The notes under the pieces: generated by a model | What the model was told of the DNA's origin: nothing | Database searches by the model: none | The model's input: only the letters and a program-made list of their open reading frames with translations | Program-made: the position numbers and the translations under genes | Shown: positions 14,733 to 23,607 of the stretch, piece by piece | Position numbering within the stretch: position 1 is the first letter of the stretch | Layout: each line of letters starts with the position of its first letter | Assembly: GCA_934725535.1 (NCBI GenBank) | Contig: CAKVBV010000027.1 | Coordinates: forward strand, 1 to 32,538 | Direction: 5' to 3' | DNA: 32,538 bases | Source: an uncultured Bacteroidales bacterium | Lineage (GTDB): Bacteria; Bacteroidota; Bacteroidia; Bacteroidales; Paludibacteraceae

Positions 14733-17732
14733 TTATTTGATAACCTCGCCCGTAATAGCATAGACTTGTCCTTCACGGATAATGAAGATATGACCATTAT
14801 ACAGTACCTTGGTAGCAGTGGAAGTATCCTCTGCCGGTGTGTTTCCTGAAGCCGTGGGAATATCAGGATCCGGTTCTACATAGTCTTTCACTAAGCGTAC
14901 GGAATATCCTAAACTGCGTAAAGGCCAACTAAATGCATCTACACGTGCGGAATAGAAATAGAACCCACGTACGTGCATAGGGTCACTGGCAGTAGAACTC
15001 CAATAGCCGCCAATAGTGCCGCATCGTCCCGCCTGACCTTTTTCACGTGTACCAGCACATGGTAAGAATACCAATCCCGCCTCTTGCAAAGCAGCGAACT
15101 GCTCAAGGGTGTAAGTATTGGCAGCATAGTCTTCCAGTTTGAAAGTTCTGATATTTGCAGTTTCTTCTCCTGTCCCCAATAGCGTGATAGAAATATCTTC
15201 CGGCACGATGAAATCTTCAGGCAGAAAAGCAAAGCCTCGTATTTGGGTTTTCTCTGCAACTTGAATATGTGCCATAGTCCACGGAGTATGCCTAAACAGA
15301 TAAGTCCACTCGTTGGCAGAAAGCGTACGCCACAGGTTGGGAGTATTTCCTCCGTTGGATATAGCATTGTACACACCCCAATCAGCATACGCAGCATCTC
15401 CAATGAGGCTGCTTTGCGGAGTGAGAGGCTGGTAGGCAGCAGCCGTAGTGGTAGTATCCCACGGAAGATAAGCCTCCGCCCCACTCTGCCAACCGCTTGT
15501 TCCCCATCCGAACATATCTATCCAACCATCATAGTCGGGTGCAGCGGCAGTATTGCTCTCCGCACCTGCATAGTCGTACTGGTTTTCCGCAAAGCGCCAT
15601 GTGCCTTGCTGCAGAGAGCCATCGGCACATTGGTGCGTGGCTGCAGCAGGATTGTACTGCAGGTTTCCTTGTGAAAAGACCACATACTTGGTAGCAGAGA
15701 CGGGAAACTTGCCTGTCAGTGCTCCGTCACCATCCGTTGGTTCAGGGTCAGGAGGCAAGACGGAAGCACTAAACAGGGCGATATACGTGGCATCGCCTGT
15801 TGTTGTAATAGTACGGGGGTTGTCGGTATTACCATCATCCCACTGTAAGAAAGTATTGTTGCCAAGGGGGGTGGCAGTCAGTACCACCGTCTCTCCCTCT
15901 TGGTATGTACCTCCTCCCTGCACGATACCCGCCGTAGAGTCAGCAGTCAGTGCTGTGATGACAAAGGTTAATTCTGCGAAGAATGCTGTAAACATAGTAT
16001 CTGATGTTATATATATAATATGCGTAGGGTCTGTATTATCGTCCGACCAGCGTAAGAACTTGTAACCGGTAGCAGGAGTGGCCGTAATCGTTGCACTTGA
16101 ACGATAAGCATAGATACCGCTACCCGAGACAGAGCCCGCCTCATCGTTGTCGGAGAGTACCGTGACCGTATAGGTAAGCGGTGTGAAATAGGCGGTATAG
16201 GTAATGTCCACAGAGGCTATAATGGTGCGCACACTATCAGTATTGCCATCGTCCCAGTGCGAAAACATATAGCCATGTGCGGGTACGGCACGCAAGATAG
16301 CCTCTTTGCCCACCACGTAAGAAGCAGAGCCATACGCCTTGCCTGTAGCACTATTAGCCGATTGGGCAATGATATACACCGACTCCATTTCCGGGTCGGA
16401 AGGCGGTAGCGGGTCCCAATCCTCATCAGGGTTTGGCTCTATGACAGTCGCCTTGGCGGTAAGGGTAGCGGCTGTGGTACCTATAGTGTACTGCAAGTCT
16501 GTAGTCTCAGTCAGCAGCGAATCGCCCAAATACCAACCGCGGAATACGTAACCAGCCACAACAGATGCACGCAACGAAAGGGTGGTATGCTCACGATATA
16601 TATTGCCAGATAGGATATTAAACGTGACAGCCTCTGCTGGCGACGACACAAGGTTGAGTTGGCTATATACTATAGGTGTGGCACGCAAGGTAAAAGTAAC
16701 GTCCTTCTGCCCGACGATATAGGTGAATGCTGTAGTAGAAGCCACCTTCTCATCCCCATGATACCAACCATCGAAGATATAATCATCGGACATTGTAGCA
16801 CGAATGATTAGGGTATCGCCCTCATGATACTTGGTACCCGATTTGATATTAAAGGTAGCCGCTCCCATAGGGTCAGACTTCACATATACAGCACTGGTCA
16901 GCACCAAAGCAGGGTCATCAGGCTGCTCCGGGTTAAAGTCAAAGACTGCCACAAAGGCAGCATTGGTAGTCCCTACGGTATAGGTGAAAGCAGGTTGGTC
17001 GGTAAAATACATCCCATTGAGTGTCCAATAGGCAAACGTATATTCATCGTAGGCATACGCTTCGAAGTTGAGTATCTCACCAGACAGGTACTCACCACTA
17101 TCTGCCACCACATAGCCGGCACTTGCGTCGTCCGGCTTTGCCGTAACGGTATAGTGCGGCGTATGAGTAAGGACAGCCACAAAGGCGGCATCTGTACTCC
17201 CCATCTCGTAGGTGAAACTCAAGTCATAGGAATAAATGATACCATTGAGCGTCCAGTATTGGAAATTGTAATCCTTGTTGGGCGTACAACTAACCTGCAC
17301 TGTATGCGTAGGATAGTACTCACCTGCTCCCGTTACTGCAGCAGCATCAGGCAGATTAGTAGAGACAGACAGGGTATGGGCAGATACAGACTGCAAGTGC
17401 GCCACAAACACTACACTATTATGCTCCACCGTATAAGTGAAAGCAGGGTCTGTGCTGTAACGGGTACCATCCAGTGTCCAATAGTCGAATACATACCCTT
17501 CGTTGGGGGTACATGATATATAGGTGGTTGCTCCTGCGTTGAAAGCACCTTCTCCTGTCAGTACCGCTCCATCAGCGGGGTAAGAAGTTACCGATACCGC
17601 ATACGAGGCATCAGGGTCCGGTGGTAAAACAGGGTCGAAGTCGTCCTGCTGTGCCTGTAAGGGTACACCCCATACAAGCATAGCAAGACACAATAAGAAG
17701 TGAAGAATGAAAAATGAATAATACTTTTTCAT
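14733..17732 (-). CDS. Secreted repeat protein with eight InlB-B-like repeats and a FISUMP lectin-like domain
   Basis: 999 residues. Signal peptide MKKYYSFFILHFLLCLAMLV, cleaved near 28 (LQAQ). From about 42 to 665 there are eight repeats of 65-75 residues, each with a GxG strand, a [SA]xTPxxGYxFxxW core and an FVA or FTA ending, the bacterial-repeat/InlB-B type of stalk. Residues about 672-951 form a Fibrobacter succinogenes major paralogous (FISUMP) domain, a C-type-lectin/SUMF-like fold, with WIDMFGWGTSGW, LFLPCAG-type VFLPCAG, GGYWSSTA and GYSVRLV. The last 25 residues (VLYNGHIFIIREGQVYAITG plus EVIK) match the tail of the 1295-residue protein. Probably displays a ligand-binding head at the cell surface. 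Starts eight bases after the LRR protein gene, so the two are co-transcribed. Confidence 0.88.
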   Translation of the reverse strand: MKKYYSFFILHFLLCLAMLVWGVPLQAQQDDFDPVLPPDPDASYAVSVTSYPADGAVLTGEGAFNAGATTYISCTPNEGYVFDYWTLDGTRYSTDPAFTYTVEHNSVVFVAHLQSVSAHTLSVSTNLPDAAAVTGAGEYYPTHTVQVSCTPNKDYNFQYWTLNGIIYSYDLSFTYEMGSTDAAFVAVLTHTPHYTVTAKPDDASAGYVVADSGEYLSGEILNFEAYAYDEYTFAYWTLNGMYFTDQPAFTYTVGTTNAAFVAVFDFNPEQPDDPALVLTSAVYVKSDPMGAATFNIKSGTKYHEGDTLIIRATMSDDYIFDGWYHGDEKVASTTAFTYIVGQKDVTFTLRATPIVYSQLNLVSSPAEAVTFNILSGNIYREHTTLSLRASVVAGYVFRGWYLGDSLLTETTDLQYTIGTTAATLTAKATVIEPNPDEDWDPLPPSDPEMESVYIIAQSANSATGKAYGSASYVVGKEAILRAVPAHGYMFSHWDDGNTDSVRTIIASVDITYTAYFTPLTYTVTVLSDNDEAGSVSGSGIYAYRSSATITATPATGYKFLRWSDDNTDPTHIIYITSDTMFTAFFAELTFVITALTADSTAGIVQGGGTYQEGETVVLTATPLGNNTFLQWDDGNTDNPRTITTTGDATYIALFSASVLPPDPEPTDGDGALTGKFPVSATKYVVFSQGNLQYNPAAATHQCADGSLQQGTWRFAENQYDYAGAESNTAAAPDYDGWIDMFGWGTSGWQSGAEAYLPWDTTTTAAAYQPLTPQSSLIGDAAYADWGVYNAISNGGNTPNLWRTLSANEWTYLFRHTPWTMAHIQVAEKTQIRGFAFLPEDFIVPEDISITLLGTGEETANIRTFKLEDYAANTYTLEQFAALQEAGLVFLPCAGTREKGQAGRCGTIGGYWSSTASDPMHVRGFYFYSARVDAFSWPLRSLGYSVRLVKDYVEPDPDIPTASGNTPAEDTSTATKVLYNGHIFIIREGQVYAITGEVIK

Positions 17733-17740
17733 TATACACC

Positions 17741-20700
17741 TTATCTAACCACGCACTTGGTTGTCTGACCACCTGCAACTACCATATACACACCTGCAGG
17801 CAGTGCCACAGCACCCGAATAACTGCCGTCTGCCACACATATACCTGCCATGTTATATACTTGAATATCAGCCGTTCCGTGGATATAGAGACCATCAGCA
17901 GTTACATCTATCTTGACATTCTCCGTGTTCTCCTCCACATCCGTAGGAGCATTGTACTGGCGCACAAGGGCAAAACGGTTGCTCTGCACACCTGCACCCG
18001 ATGAGAACATATAGGCTCCATTGCTGAAGTCATGCATGATATTCTGCTCACGGTCAAGCAGATAGAACAATGTATCCATACGACTTGCATCTATCGTATA
18101 TACCCCCGAAGCAGGGATTCGCACACCCAACTCCACTACCCCACTCTCCATAGGACGCTCGTTGATGGAGTACTGCACATTGTTGTCATCATACGAGAAT
18201 ATCTGCGGCACATTGTTCTCTGTGCTCAAGAACTTGGCTGCATCCTTGCCCAGGTCATACCCCATCACGGCTTGTTCGTTGATGACCACACGGGTAGCAT
18301 CGCTCAGCGTGTCACCCGTAAGGGTCAGGTTGATGATATACCTGCCATTATGGGCTTTCTTTGCACGTTGGGGCATCCCTGCACGGCTTGCCTTACGCTC
18401 ATCCATCTGACGCTTGGTCATAGCCTTGTTGCGGTCAAACTCCAACTCAAAATCATGGCTGAACTCATTCTGCAGGAAGAAGCCCTCGTAAGGCGAGATA
18501 AAGTACTCATCATCACCCGGACGGACAGACTTGTAGGTACCCTCTTGCACATCCCAATAGGTGATAGGTGAGGTGGTATTGAGGTCGTTGATGTCATAAT
18601 ATGCCATAAACGGATTGGCGGCATAGTTCCAACTCTTGTTGTTGTCTTTGTTGCTCGGGAAGAACACCAGCAGCACCTTCTTGATAGCCTCACAGAAGTC
18701 TGGATGGGCTATGCGGATGGTGAAACTGCCCGAAACGGCAAAGTTGAACTGGAAGATATACCCGTGACCCGGATACAAGTACTTCTGCTCCTTGGGCAAA
18801 CGTTTCCAACCTGTGGTATCACGCTCTGCACGTGCCTGACCGTCATACTCATATATCACAAACTTGGCATCGGACAGGATGTCCTCTATCTTCACCTCAA
18901 ACGGGAAGCCGAAGAAATGCCACTTCTTGCCTGCCACAATGATGTTTTGTATCAGCGAGTCCACACTCAGGTTGCACCCTGCAATGATACTTGCCCAATC
19001 CTTGCCGTCACCTTCAATCTCCACATTGCCAATATGTTGCGTAGAGTCACAGTCTGTATCCATCGTCAACCCTGCACCCGGGAACAACTTGGCATTGGGG
19101 TTACCCTTCAGCGGGTCATCACCACAGGTGAAGTTGATGTCACCCGTGCCATAAAAGTCGTCATAGTTGAAACTCTTGTCCATGCGGTAGCGGTTGAGGA
19201 ACTGGCTCCATTGGGTGTCATACAGGTACTTCATCTCTGTGTCCTCCAGGTTGGGGATATAGAGAATAGCATTCGCATTGGCATACGGAGAGAAGGTGTT
19301 CTGCCCTATCGTGAAGGGGTCAAAGAGGTAACTGTATATGCTCTTCACATTGCAGTCCTTGAAGGCATACTCCTCAATGTCCGTCACCAGTCCGGGTATA
19401 TCCACATTCCGGAGGTTGGTACAATCCGCAAAAGCATGGTGCCCAATCTTGGTGAGTTTCTTCGGGAACTGCACATTATCCAAATTCGTACACCCCACAA
19501 AGGCATTACTTGCTATCTCCGTCAGCGTATTCGGCATCGCCACAAACTTCAAACCAGTACATCTACCAAAGGAAAGTGTGTTCAACTCCGTCAAATTAGG
19601 CGGCAGTATCAACGTATCCAATTGGCAACGATAGAATGCCGCACCATGAATAGACTTGATGCTATCGCCCAAAATAGAGACATTCTTCAGATTATTATTA
19701 CCCGCAAAAGCTGAACGAGATATATACTTTAGTTTAGAGTTAGCAGGGATAACTACAGATTGAAGAGAACCGCCACTATAAGGAGTATTACAACTATTAT
19801 AATTCCGAGTAGTATTATCGGAAGCACTACGATAGTATTCTTCACAACTTTCATTTCTTCCTGCAAAAGCCTCTTGTCCAATAGTCTCTACATTCGCAGG
19901 AATAGTTACCTCTGTCAATCCGGTTCCTTGAAAAGCAGACTCTCCAATAGAGGTTAGGCTTTCTGGTAAATTAATAGAACGCAATGCCGAACAGCCATAG
20001 AACGTCTTATCACCGATAACCAATAAGTTCTTTGGTAATACAACCTCTTGCAGATAAGGTGTATTAAACACATTTTGCTCTATACAAGTCACCGTATTAG
20101 GCAGAATGGCTTTGCGGATATGTGTACCCGTACCAGTAAATGAATACGCAGTAAGGGTGTCTTTCTTCGAGTGATAACCCTTGGTATATTCATAGTCATT
20201 CGCAACAATACAGGCTTCCGACAAATCTATATCCAACAGGTTAGGCATTTGGTTACGCATCATCATAATGTCGTAACTATTGATAGTACCATTTACCTTT
20301 AGCGAAGTTATCTTCTTCAGGCTATCCAAGCCAAGTTTCTGCTGGAGAGCAGACTTGTTAGGAAGCGCGACTATGCCCGCTACGGCATTTATTGGATGAC
20401 TTATATCCATCTGCCCTATGAGTTCGCGCCATTCGACAAAATAAGCACCACTTGGAACATACAATACTACATTATTGGGAAAAGCCCAACCGGATGCCTT
20501 TGGAGGAATTCTATTCAGAAAAGTAATAGAAGTTAAAGTCTCACAATTATAAAACACATCCCCACCAATGCCTATAATACTATCAGACACAACCACCGTA
20601 CGCAACAAAGAACAATTCCGAAAAGCACCATCACCAATACGTTTCACAGAGTATTTTTTTCCCTCGTATGTAACAGAATTTGGGATAACGACATCACCGG

Positions 20701-20872
20701 TATAGGCATTACTATTATTAGAGGCGTTCCAATATGGATATTCCTCATAAGTAACAATAGCGCGCAAACTATCATTACTCAAATCATAATAGATGCCATC
20801 TATCTTTGCATCATACGCAAACACACTCACAGCGACGCTTAGCGTCAGAAAAAGAGATAAAAGTTTTCTCAT
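17741..20872 (-). CDS. BspA-type leucine-rich-repeat surface protein with type IX secretion tail
   Basis: 1043 residues. Signal peptide MRKLLSLFLTLSVAVSVFA, then the typical mature start YDAKIDGIYYDL. Residues about 40-560 contain many LRR_5 (BspA/Treponema) repeats such as IGDGAFRNCSLLRTVVV, IGESAFQGTGLTEVTIP and IGHHAFADCTNLRNVDIP. Residues about 655-815 hold a domain with GFPFEVKIEDI, YEYDGQARAE and SWNYAANPF that resembles part of the 1295-residue protein. The C-terminus (about 975-1043: ADIQVYNMAGICVADG, LPAGVYMVVAGGQTTKCVVR) is a clear type A T9SS sorting domain, so it should be secreted and attached to the surface. BspA proteins bind host matrix proteins or other bacteria; the target here is unknown. 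First gene of an operon with the FISUMP protein. Confidence 0.92.
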   Translation of the reverse strand: MRKLLSLFLTLSVAVSVFAYDAKIDGIYYDLSNDSLRAIVTYEEYPYWNASNNSNAYTGDVVIPNSVTYEGKKYSVKRIGDGAFRNCSLLRTVVVSDSIIGIGGDVFYNCETLTSITFLNRIPPKASGWAFPNNVVLYVPSGAYFVEWRELIGQMDISHPINAVAGIVALPNKSALQQKLGLDSLKKITSLKVNGTINSYDIMMMRNQMPNLLDIDLSEACIVANDYEYTKGYHSKKDTLTAYSFTGTGTHIRKAILPNTVTCIEQNVFNTPYLQEVVLPKNLLVIGDKTFYGCSALRSINLPESLTSIGESAFQGTGLTEVTIPANVETIGQEAFAGRNESCEEYYRSASDNTTRNYNSCNTPYSGGSLQSVVIPANSKLKYISRSAFAGNNNLKNVSILGDSIKSIHGAAFYRCQLDTLILPPNLTELNTLSFGRCTGLKFVAMPNTLTEIASNAFVGCTNLDNVQFPKKLTKIGHHAFADCTNLRNVDIPGLVTDIEEYAFKDCNVKSIYSYLFDPFTIGQNTFSPYANANAILYIPNLEDTEMKYLYDTQWSQFLNRYRMDKSFNYDDFYGTGDINFTCGDDPLKGNPNAKLFPGAGLTMDTDCDSTQHIGNVEIEGDGKDWASIIAGCNLSVDSLIQNIIVAGKKWHFFGFPFEVKIEDILSDAKFVIYEYDGQARAERDTTGWKRLPKEQKYLYPGHGYIFQFNFAVSGSFTIRIAHPDFCEAIKKVLLVFFPSNKDNNKSWNYAANPFMAYYDINDLNTTSPITYWDVQEGTYKSVRPGDDEYFISPYEGFFLQNEFSHDFELEFDRNKAMTKRQMDERKASRAGMPQRAKKAHNGRYIINLTLTGDTLSDATRVVINEQAVMGYDLGKDAAKFLSTENNVPQIFSYDDNNVQYSINERPMESGVVELGVRIPASGVYTIDASRMDTLFYLLDREQNIMHDFSNGAYMFSSGAGVQSNRFALVRQYNAPTDVEENTENVKIDVTADGLYIHGTADIQVYNMAGICVADGSYSGAVALPAGVYMVVAGGQTTKCVVR

Positions 20873-21004
20873 TATTTTGTTATTTAATCGTTATACATTC
20901 AGTTTCACAATAGACTTTCTATTGCGTCGATGAGACATAAGGCGTTATCCAAAGTGATTCTCCTGTGTGCTAATCACGGATTAGTCGTATTTCAAATCGG
21001 ACTG

Positions 21005-21036
21005 CAAATATACAACAAAAATAGAGAAAATCCAAA
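21005..21036 (-). promoter_or_regulatory. Promoter of the BspA/FISUMP surface-protein operon
   Basis: TTTG (21033-21036) and TATATTTG (21005-21012), 20 bases apart. The spacer starts GATTTTCTCT, the same as in the promoter at 31464-31495. Confidence 0.83.
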
Positions 21037-21184
21037 TATATTTGCAAGATAGCGTGTTTTGGAATATAATTAACGTACAATAGAACATACAACTCCACTA
21101 ATGCCCGCTAAAATCCATTAAGTAATTGAGAAACATGTAATTATCCGTGTAATTGACCATAAATTTGCACTATCGGGTCACATT

Positions 21185-21228
21185 CTCCGTTAATCACCGT
21201 GTAATGAGCCGTTAATACAACGTAAAGA
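21185..21228. repeat. Degenerate 11-bp tandem repeat, 4 units
   Basis: CTCCGTTAATC, ACCGTGTAATG, AGCCGTTAATA and CAACGTAAAGA lie in register. The CCGTTAAT theme also appears near 6621-6650. Confidence 0.6.
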
Positions 21229-21343
21229 CAGGGGCTGACAGACGCACGTTATCATAACCATGACGATGCGAGCCACATTGTCCCAAAAGACAAAACATCA
21301 CATCAACGATCCTACGCACAGCCTCGCGGCAAGGTTGGCTTAA

Positions 21344-21398
21344 TCACATACTAATATCATACTAATCACATACTAATCTCATACTAATCTCATACACT
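21344..21398. repeat. 11-bp tandem repeat, 5 units (TCTCATACTAA)
   Basis: CATACTAAT begins at 21347, 21358, 21369 and 21380, exactly 11 apart; the fifth unit at 21391 is CATACAC. Confidence 0.92.
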
Positions 21399-21438
21399 TA
21401 ACCCGATGAGGACACAGGAAAAAAGTGGAGGTCTGTTA

Positions 21439-21474
21439 GAATGATATGTTGAATGATATGTTGAATGATATGTT
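21439..21474. repeat. Perfect 12-bp tandem repeat, 3 units (GAATGATATGTT)
   Basis: Three identical contiguous units directly downstream of the GH3 gene stop codon. Confidence 0.95.
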
Positions 21475-21486
21475 TGCGCGAATTTG

Positions 21487-23184
21487 TCAGTTCTTCAAAA
21501 TAAGTTTCTTGAACTTGGCGTGGCGTTTCTCGTCTTGGAGCAGCAGGTTCATCTTGAACTGCCCGTCGCGGGCTCCTTCGGCGATGCACTCCGCTTTGAA
21601 CTTCTCAAACGACTGCTCTACCAGGCGGTGCGTCAGCGGGTCTTTCACGCGGAACGATGCACGCTTGGCAGCATACTCTATATTGATGTCTTTCAGCACC
21701 TTATCCACCACTTTGGTAAACTCCTCCGCCTGCGCCTGCGTGGTCTGCTGGTCGGCAAACTCGTAGTAGAAATGGTAAGCGGACAACTCCATATCGGCAA
21801 AGCCGACGAAGAACCTGGTCTGCAAGCCCGTCTGCTTCTCCGCCTCGTGGACTGCCTCTATAAACTGACGCTCGTGCAGTTTCTCGCCCGTCATGGTTAC
21901 AATGCCGTTCACCTTCTGAATCATGTGGACGGTCGGCGTGTTGCAGAACGAGTCGCCCACCTCAACGAGGTCGTTCATATTGTAGCGGTAGAGACCGGCA
22001 AAAGTGGTTACGTACGGGCAGTAACGCTTGCCCTTTTCGAGTTGCCAGAGTTGCAGGAAGTGTTTGTTCTCGCTGTCGAGTTCGTCCTCGGCGATGAACT
22101 CGTAGTAATGGAAATGCGGGAAGAGAACGGTATTGAGCGTGTCGTCCAACACCAGACCGAAACGGCACTCGGAAGCAAAATAACCGAACTCCTGATGGAG
22201 CATGCCCTTGGGGAAGGAGTCTTTGAATTTCTCGACATACACTTTGGTATTGCCGCACTTCCATGTATTGAGTATCTGCAAGTTAGGCCAGTAGTGTTTG
22301 GGCAGCACGGTGCCGTATTTGGCTTTCAGCGCACGCAATTCGTCGGCACGCTCGGGGTTGGGTTTGAGGTAAGGCTGAATGTCATCGCGTATCCATTGCG
22401 GGATATTGAGCGAGGCTTTCAGCGTACCCTTTTCGATGTCGTTGCAATAGTCCTCGAAATACTCGTTTACGTTGTTCTGCATCTCCACGATGGTGGACGG
22501 GTTGGCGGTAACGATGAGCGTTACATTGCGCTCGATACCCATACGCATAATGGTGTAGTAGCGGGCGGTGTAGTCCTCAATGGAGAATACGGATGCGGGC
22601 GAAGCATACAGTTTCTTTACGAACTTCGGGCAATCGCGCTGGGTAACGCCGCTCACGGAGCCGTACATCGTGCCGTCGGGGGCTTCCCCTTCTTTCACTT
22701 TGCCCACAATCGACACAATCTTGCCGGTGAATACCTTCGGGCGGTTCTTGATAAAATTGAAGAGCCAGACCTTGGTCATCTTGCCGTAGATGTTGTTGAG
22801 GTATTCTTTGGTGATAGGCACCCATTTCGGCTCTTTGGTCGTACCCGAAGTAGTGGCATACATAATCGGTTTGCCGGGGAAAAGGATGTTCTCGCCGCCG
22901 TTCTTGTGTTTCTCCACATAAGGGCGGAGATCCTCATAATCATTCAGATGCACGTATTTCTGATAGCGTGCGTAGAGTTCGGTATCGGTCGGTGCTTCGA
23001 GTATCTCGGCAAAATGGTGCTCCTTACCATACTCGGTATCACGTGCGTAGGTCAGAATGGCACGGAGGGTCTTTTCTTGCGACTTGCGCGGGTTGCGACT
23101 GGCATTTTTCAAACTCAGATATTGTATCCCGCCTGCGCAACCGAGCAGAAAATTCGGGACAAAAGGACAAGAATTCTTTTCCAT
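21487..23184 (-). CDS. GH3-family acyl-adenylating enzyme
   Basis: 565-residue member of the GH3 family, first known in plants as enzymes that adenylate auxin or jasmonate and join it to an amino acid. The ATP-binding motif of adenylate-forming enzymes is seen at 111-120 (TTSGTTKEPK), followed by WVPIT; YASPASVFSIEDY, GYFASECRFGL and TFAGLYRYNMNDLVEVGD in the middle and C-terminal parts are typical of bacterial GH3 proteins. The length is normal. Cytoplasmic, no signal. Bacterial members are common in Bacteroidetes, but their acid and amine substrates are not established, so no pathway is assigned. It seems to be transcribed alone, possibly from a sigma-54-type promoter at 23232-23248. Confidence 0.93.
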   Translation of the reverse strand: MEKNSCPFVPNFLLGCAGGIQYLSLKNASRNPRKSQEKTLRAILTYARDTEYGKEHHFAEILEAPTDTELYARYQKYVHLNDYEDLRPYVEKHKNGGENILFPGKPIMYATTSGTTKEPKWVPITKEYLNNIYGKMTKVWLFNFIKNRPKVFTGKIVSIVGKVKEGEAPDGTMYGSVSGVTQRDCPKFVKKLYASPASVFSIEDYTARYYTIMRMGIERNVTLIVTANPSTIVEMQNNVNEYFEDYCNDIEKGTLKASLNIPQWIRDDIQPYLKPNPERADELRALKAKYGTVLPKHYWPNLQILNTWKCGNTKVYVEKFKDSFPKGMLHQEFGYFASECRFGLVLDDTLNTVLFPHFHYYEFIAEDELDSENKHFLQLWQLEKGKRYCPYVTTFAGLYRYNMNDLVEVGDSFCNTPTVHMIQKVNGIVTMTGEKLHERQFIEAVHEAEKQTGLQTRFFVGFADMELSAYHFYYEFADQQTTQAQAEEFTKVVDKVLKDINIEYAAKRASFRVKDPLTHRLVEQSFEKFKAECIAEGARDGQFKMNLLLQDEKRHAKFKKLILKN

Positions 23185-23231
23185 ACGTTTAATTTGTAAA
23201 TTTGAAGATTATACAATCCGAATGGTAGTTC

Positions 23232-23248
23232 GACAATAATCGTGCCAA
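23232..23248 (-). promoter_or_regulatory. Candidate sigma-54 promoter of the GH3-family gene
   Basis: On the minus strand TTGGCACG-ATTA-TTGTC. The -24 half is a perfect YTGGCACG; the -12 half TTGT lacks the C of consensus TTGC, as some proven sigma-54 promoters do. A start near 23221 would give a leader of about 37 bases. No good TTTG/TAnnTTTG promoter is seen in the same gap. Confidence 0.42.
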
Positions 23249-23353
23249 AGGGGACTTTATAGCGTTTTGCCTTATGACTTGCGAAAAAATGCACAAGGCA
23301 TATAAGTATGGTAATTGATGATGCGGGACACATCGCCCCCACAATCCTCACTC

Positions 23354-23392
23354 GCTATCCACTCGCTATCCTCCCGTTATCCACCCGTAGAA
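23354..23392. repeat. 11-bp tandem repeat, 3.5 units (GCTATCCACTC)
   Basis: GCTATCC at 23354 and 23365, GTTATCC at 23376 and a decayed GTAGAAA at 23387, all 11 apart. Near-identical to the array at 10047-10085. Confidence 0.88.
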
Positions 23393-23418
23393 ACACCTAT
23401 CGGGAAGTGCTGCTCCGT

Positions 23419-23595
23419 TTAACGGAATTTATTGGTATTCGGATCATACTCGAAACCTACGGCAGCAAGACGGCTGATGAGGTCGTGTTGGTTGATATTC
23501 ATGTCCTCACACAAGGCGTCCAAAGAGGGGTATTCGTCGCGAAGTTTCGTATTGATGACGCTGAGAAGCATCATAGGGTCGTTGGGCAATTCCAT
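23419..23595 (-). CDS. DUF4250 domain-containing protein
   Basis: 58-residue protein below many gene-finder limits. It begins MELPNDPMMLLSVINTKLRD, then EYPSLDALCEDMNINQHDLI and SRLAAVGFEYDPNTNKFR. This matches the DUF4250 family throughout: an LPNDPxMLLSxxNxKLRD start, a central SLDxLCxD and a GxEYxxxxNxF end. Such proteins look like small winged-helix-like or three-helix folds, but the function is unknown. Its ATG is 12 bases past the cinA stop, so it is the last gene of the gyrA-to-cinA run. Confidence 0.88.
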   Translation of the reverse strand: MELPNDPMMLLSVINTKLRDEYPSLDALCEDMNINQHDLISRLAAVGFEYDPNTNKFR

Positions 23596-23607
23596 ATTAA
23601 TATGCGA

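Larger units (their letters stand above)
20873..21486. other. 614-base intergenic region with promoter and three repeat tracts
   Basis: No gene seen. From right to left it holds a 12-bp tandem repeat, an 11-bp tandem repeat, an eroded 21-bp near-palindrome (21262-21282), a second degenerate 11-bp array (21185-21228), and the promoter of the surface-protein operon with a leader of about 120 bases. Confidence 0.6.

Noticed and set aside
14880..15075. The FISUMP head as the variable region copied from the Asn-rich segment
   Set aside because: Nucleotides differ at many non-adenine positions and codon choice is unlike the fragment, so it is a distant homologue, not a copy.
21344..21474. CRISPR array
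   Set aside because: Units of 11-12 bp with no spacers and no cas genes nearby.
21484..23199. 571-residue plus-strand frame opposite the GH3 gene
   Set aside because: Antisense shadow; the minus-strand frame carries the adenylation motif.
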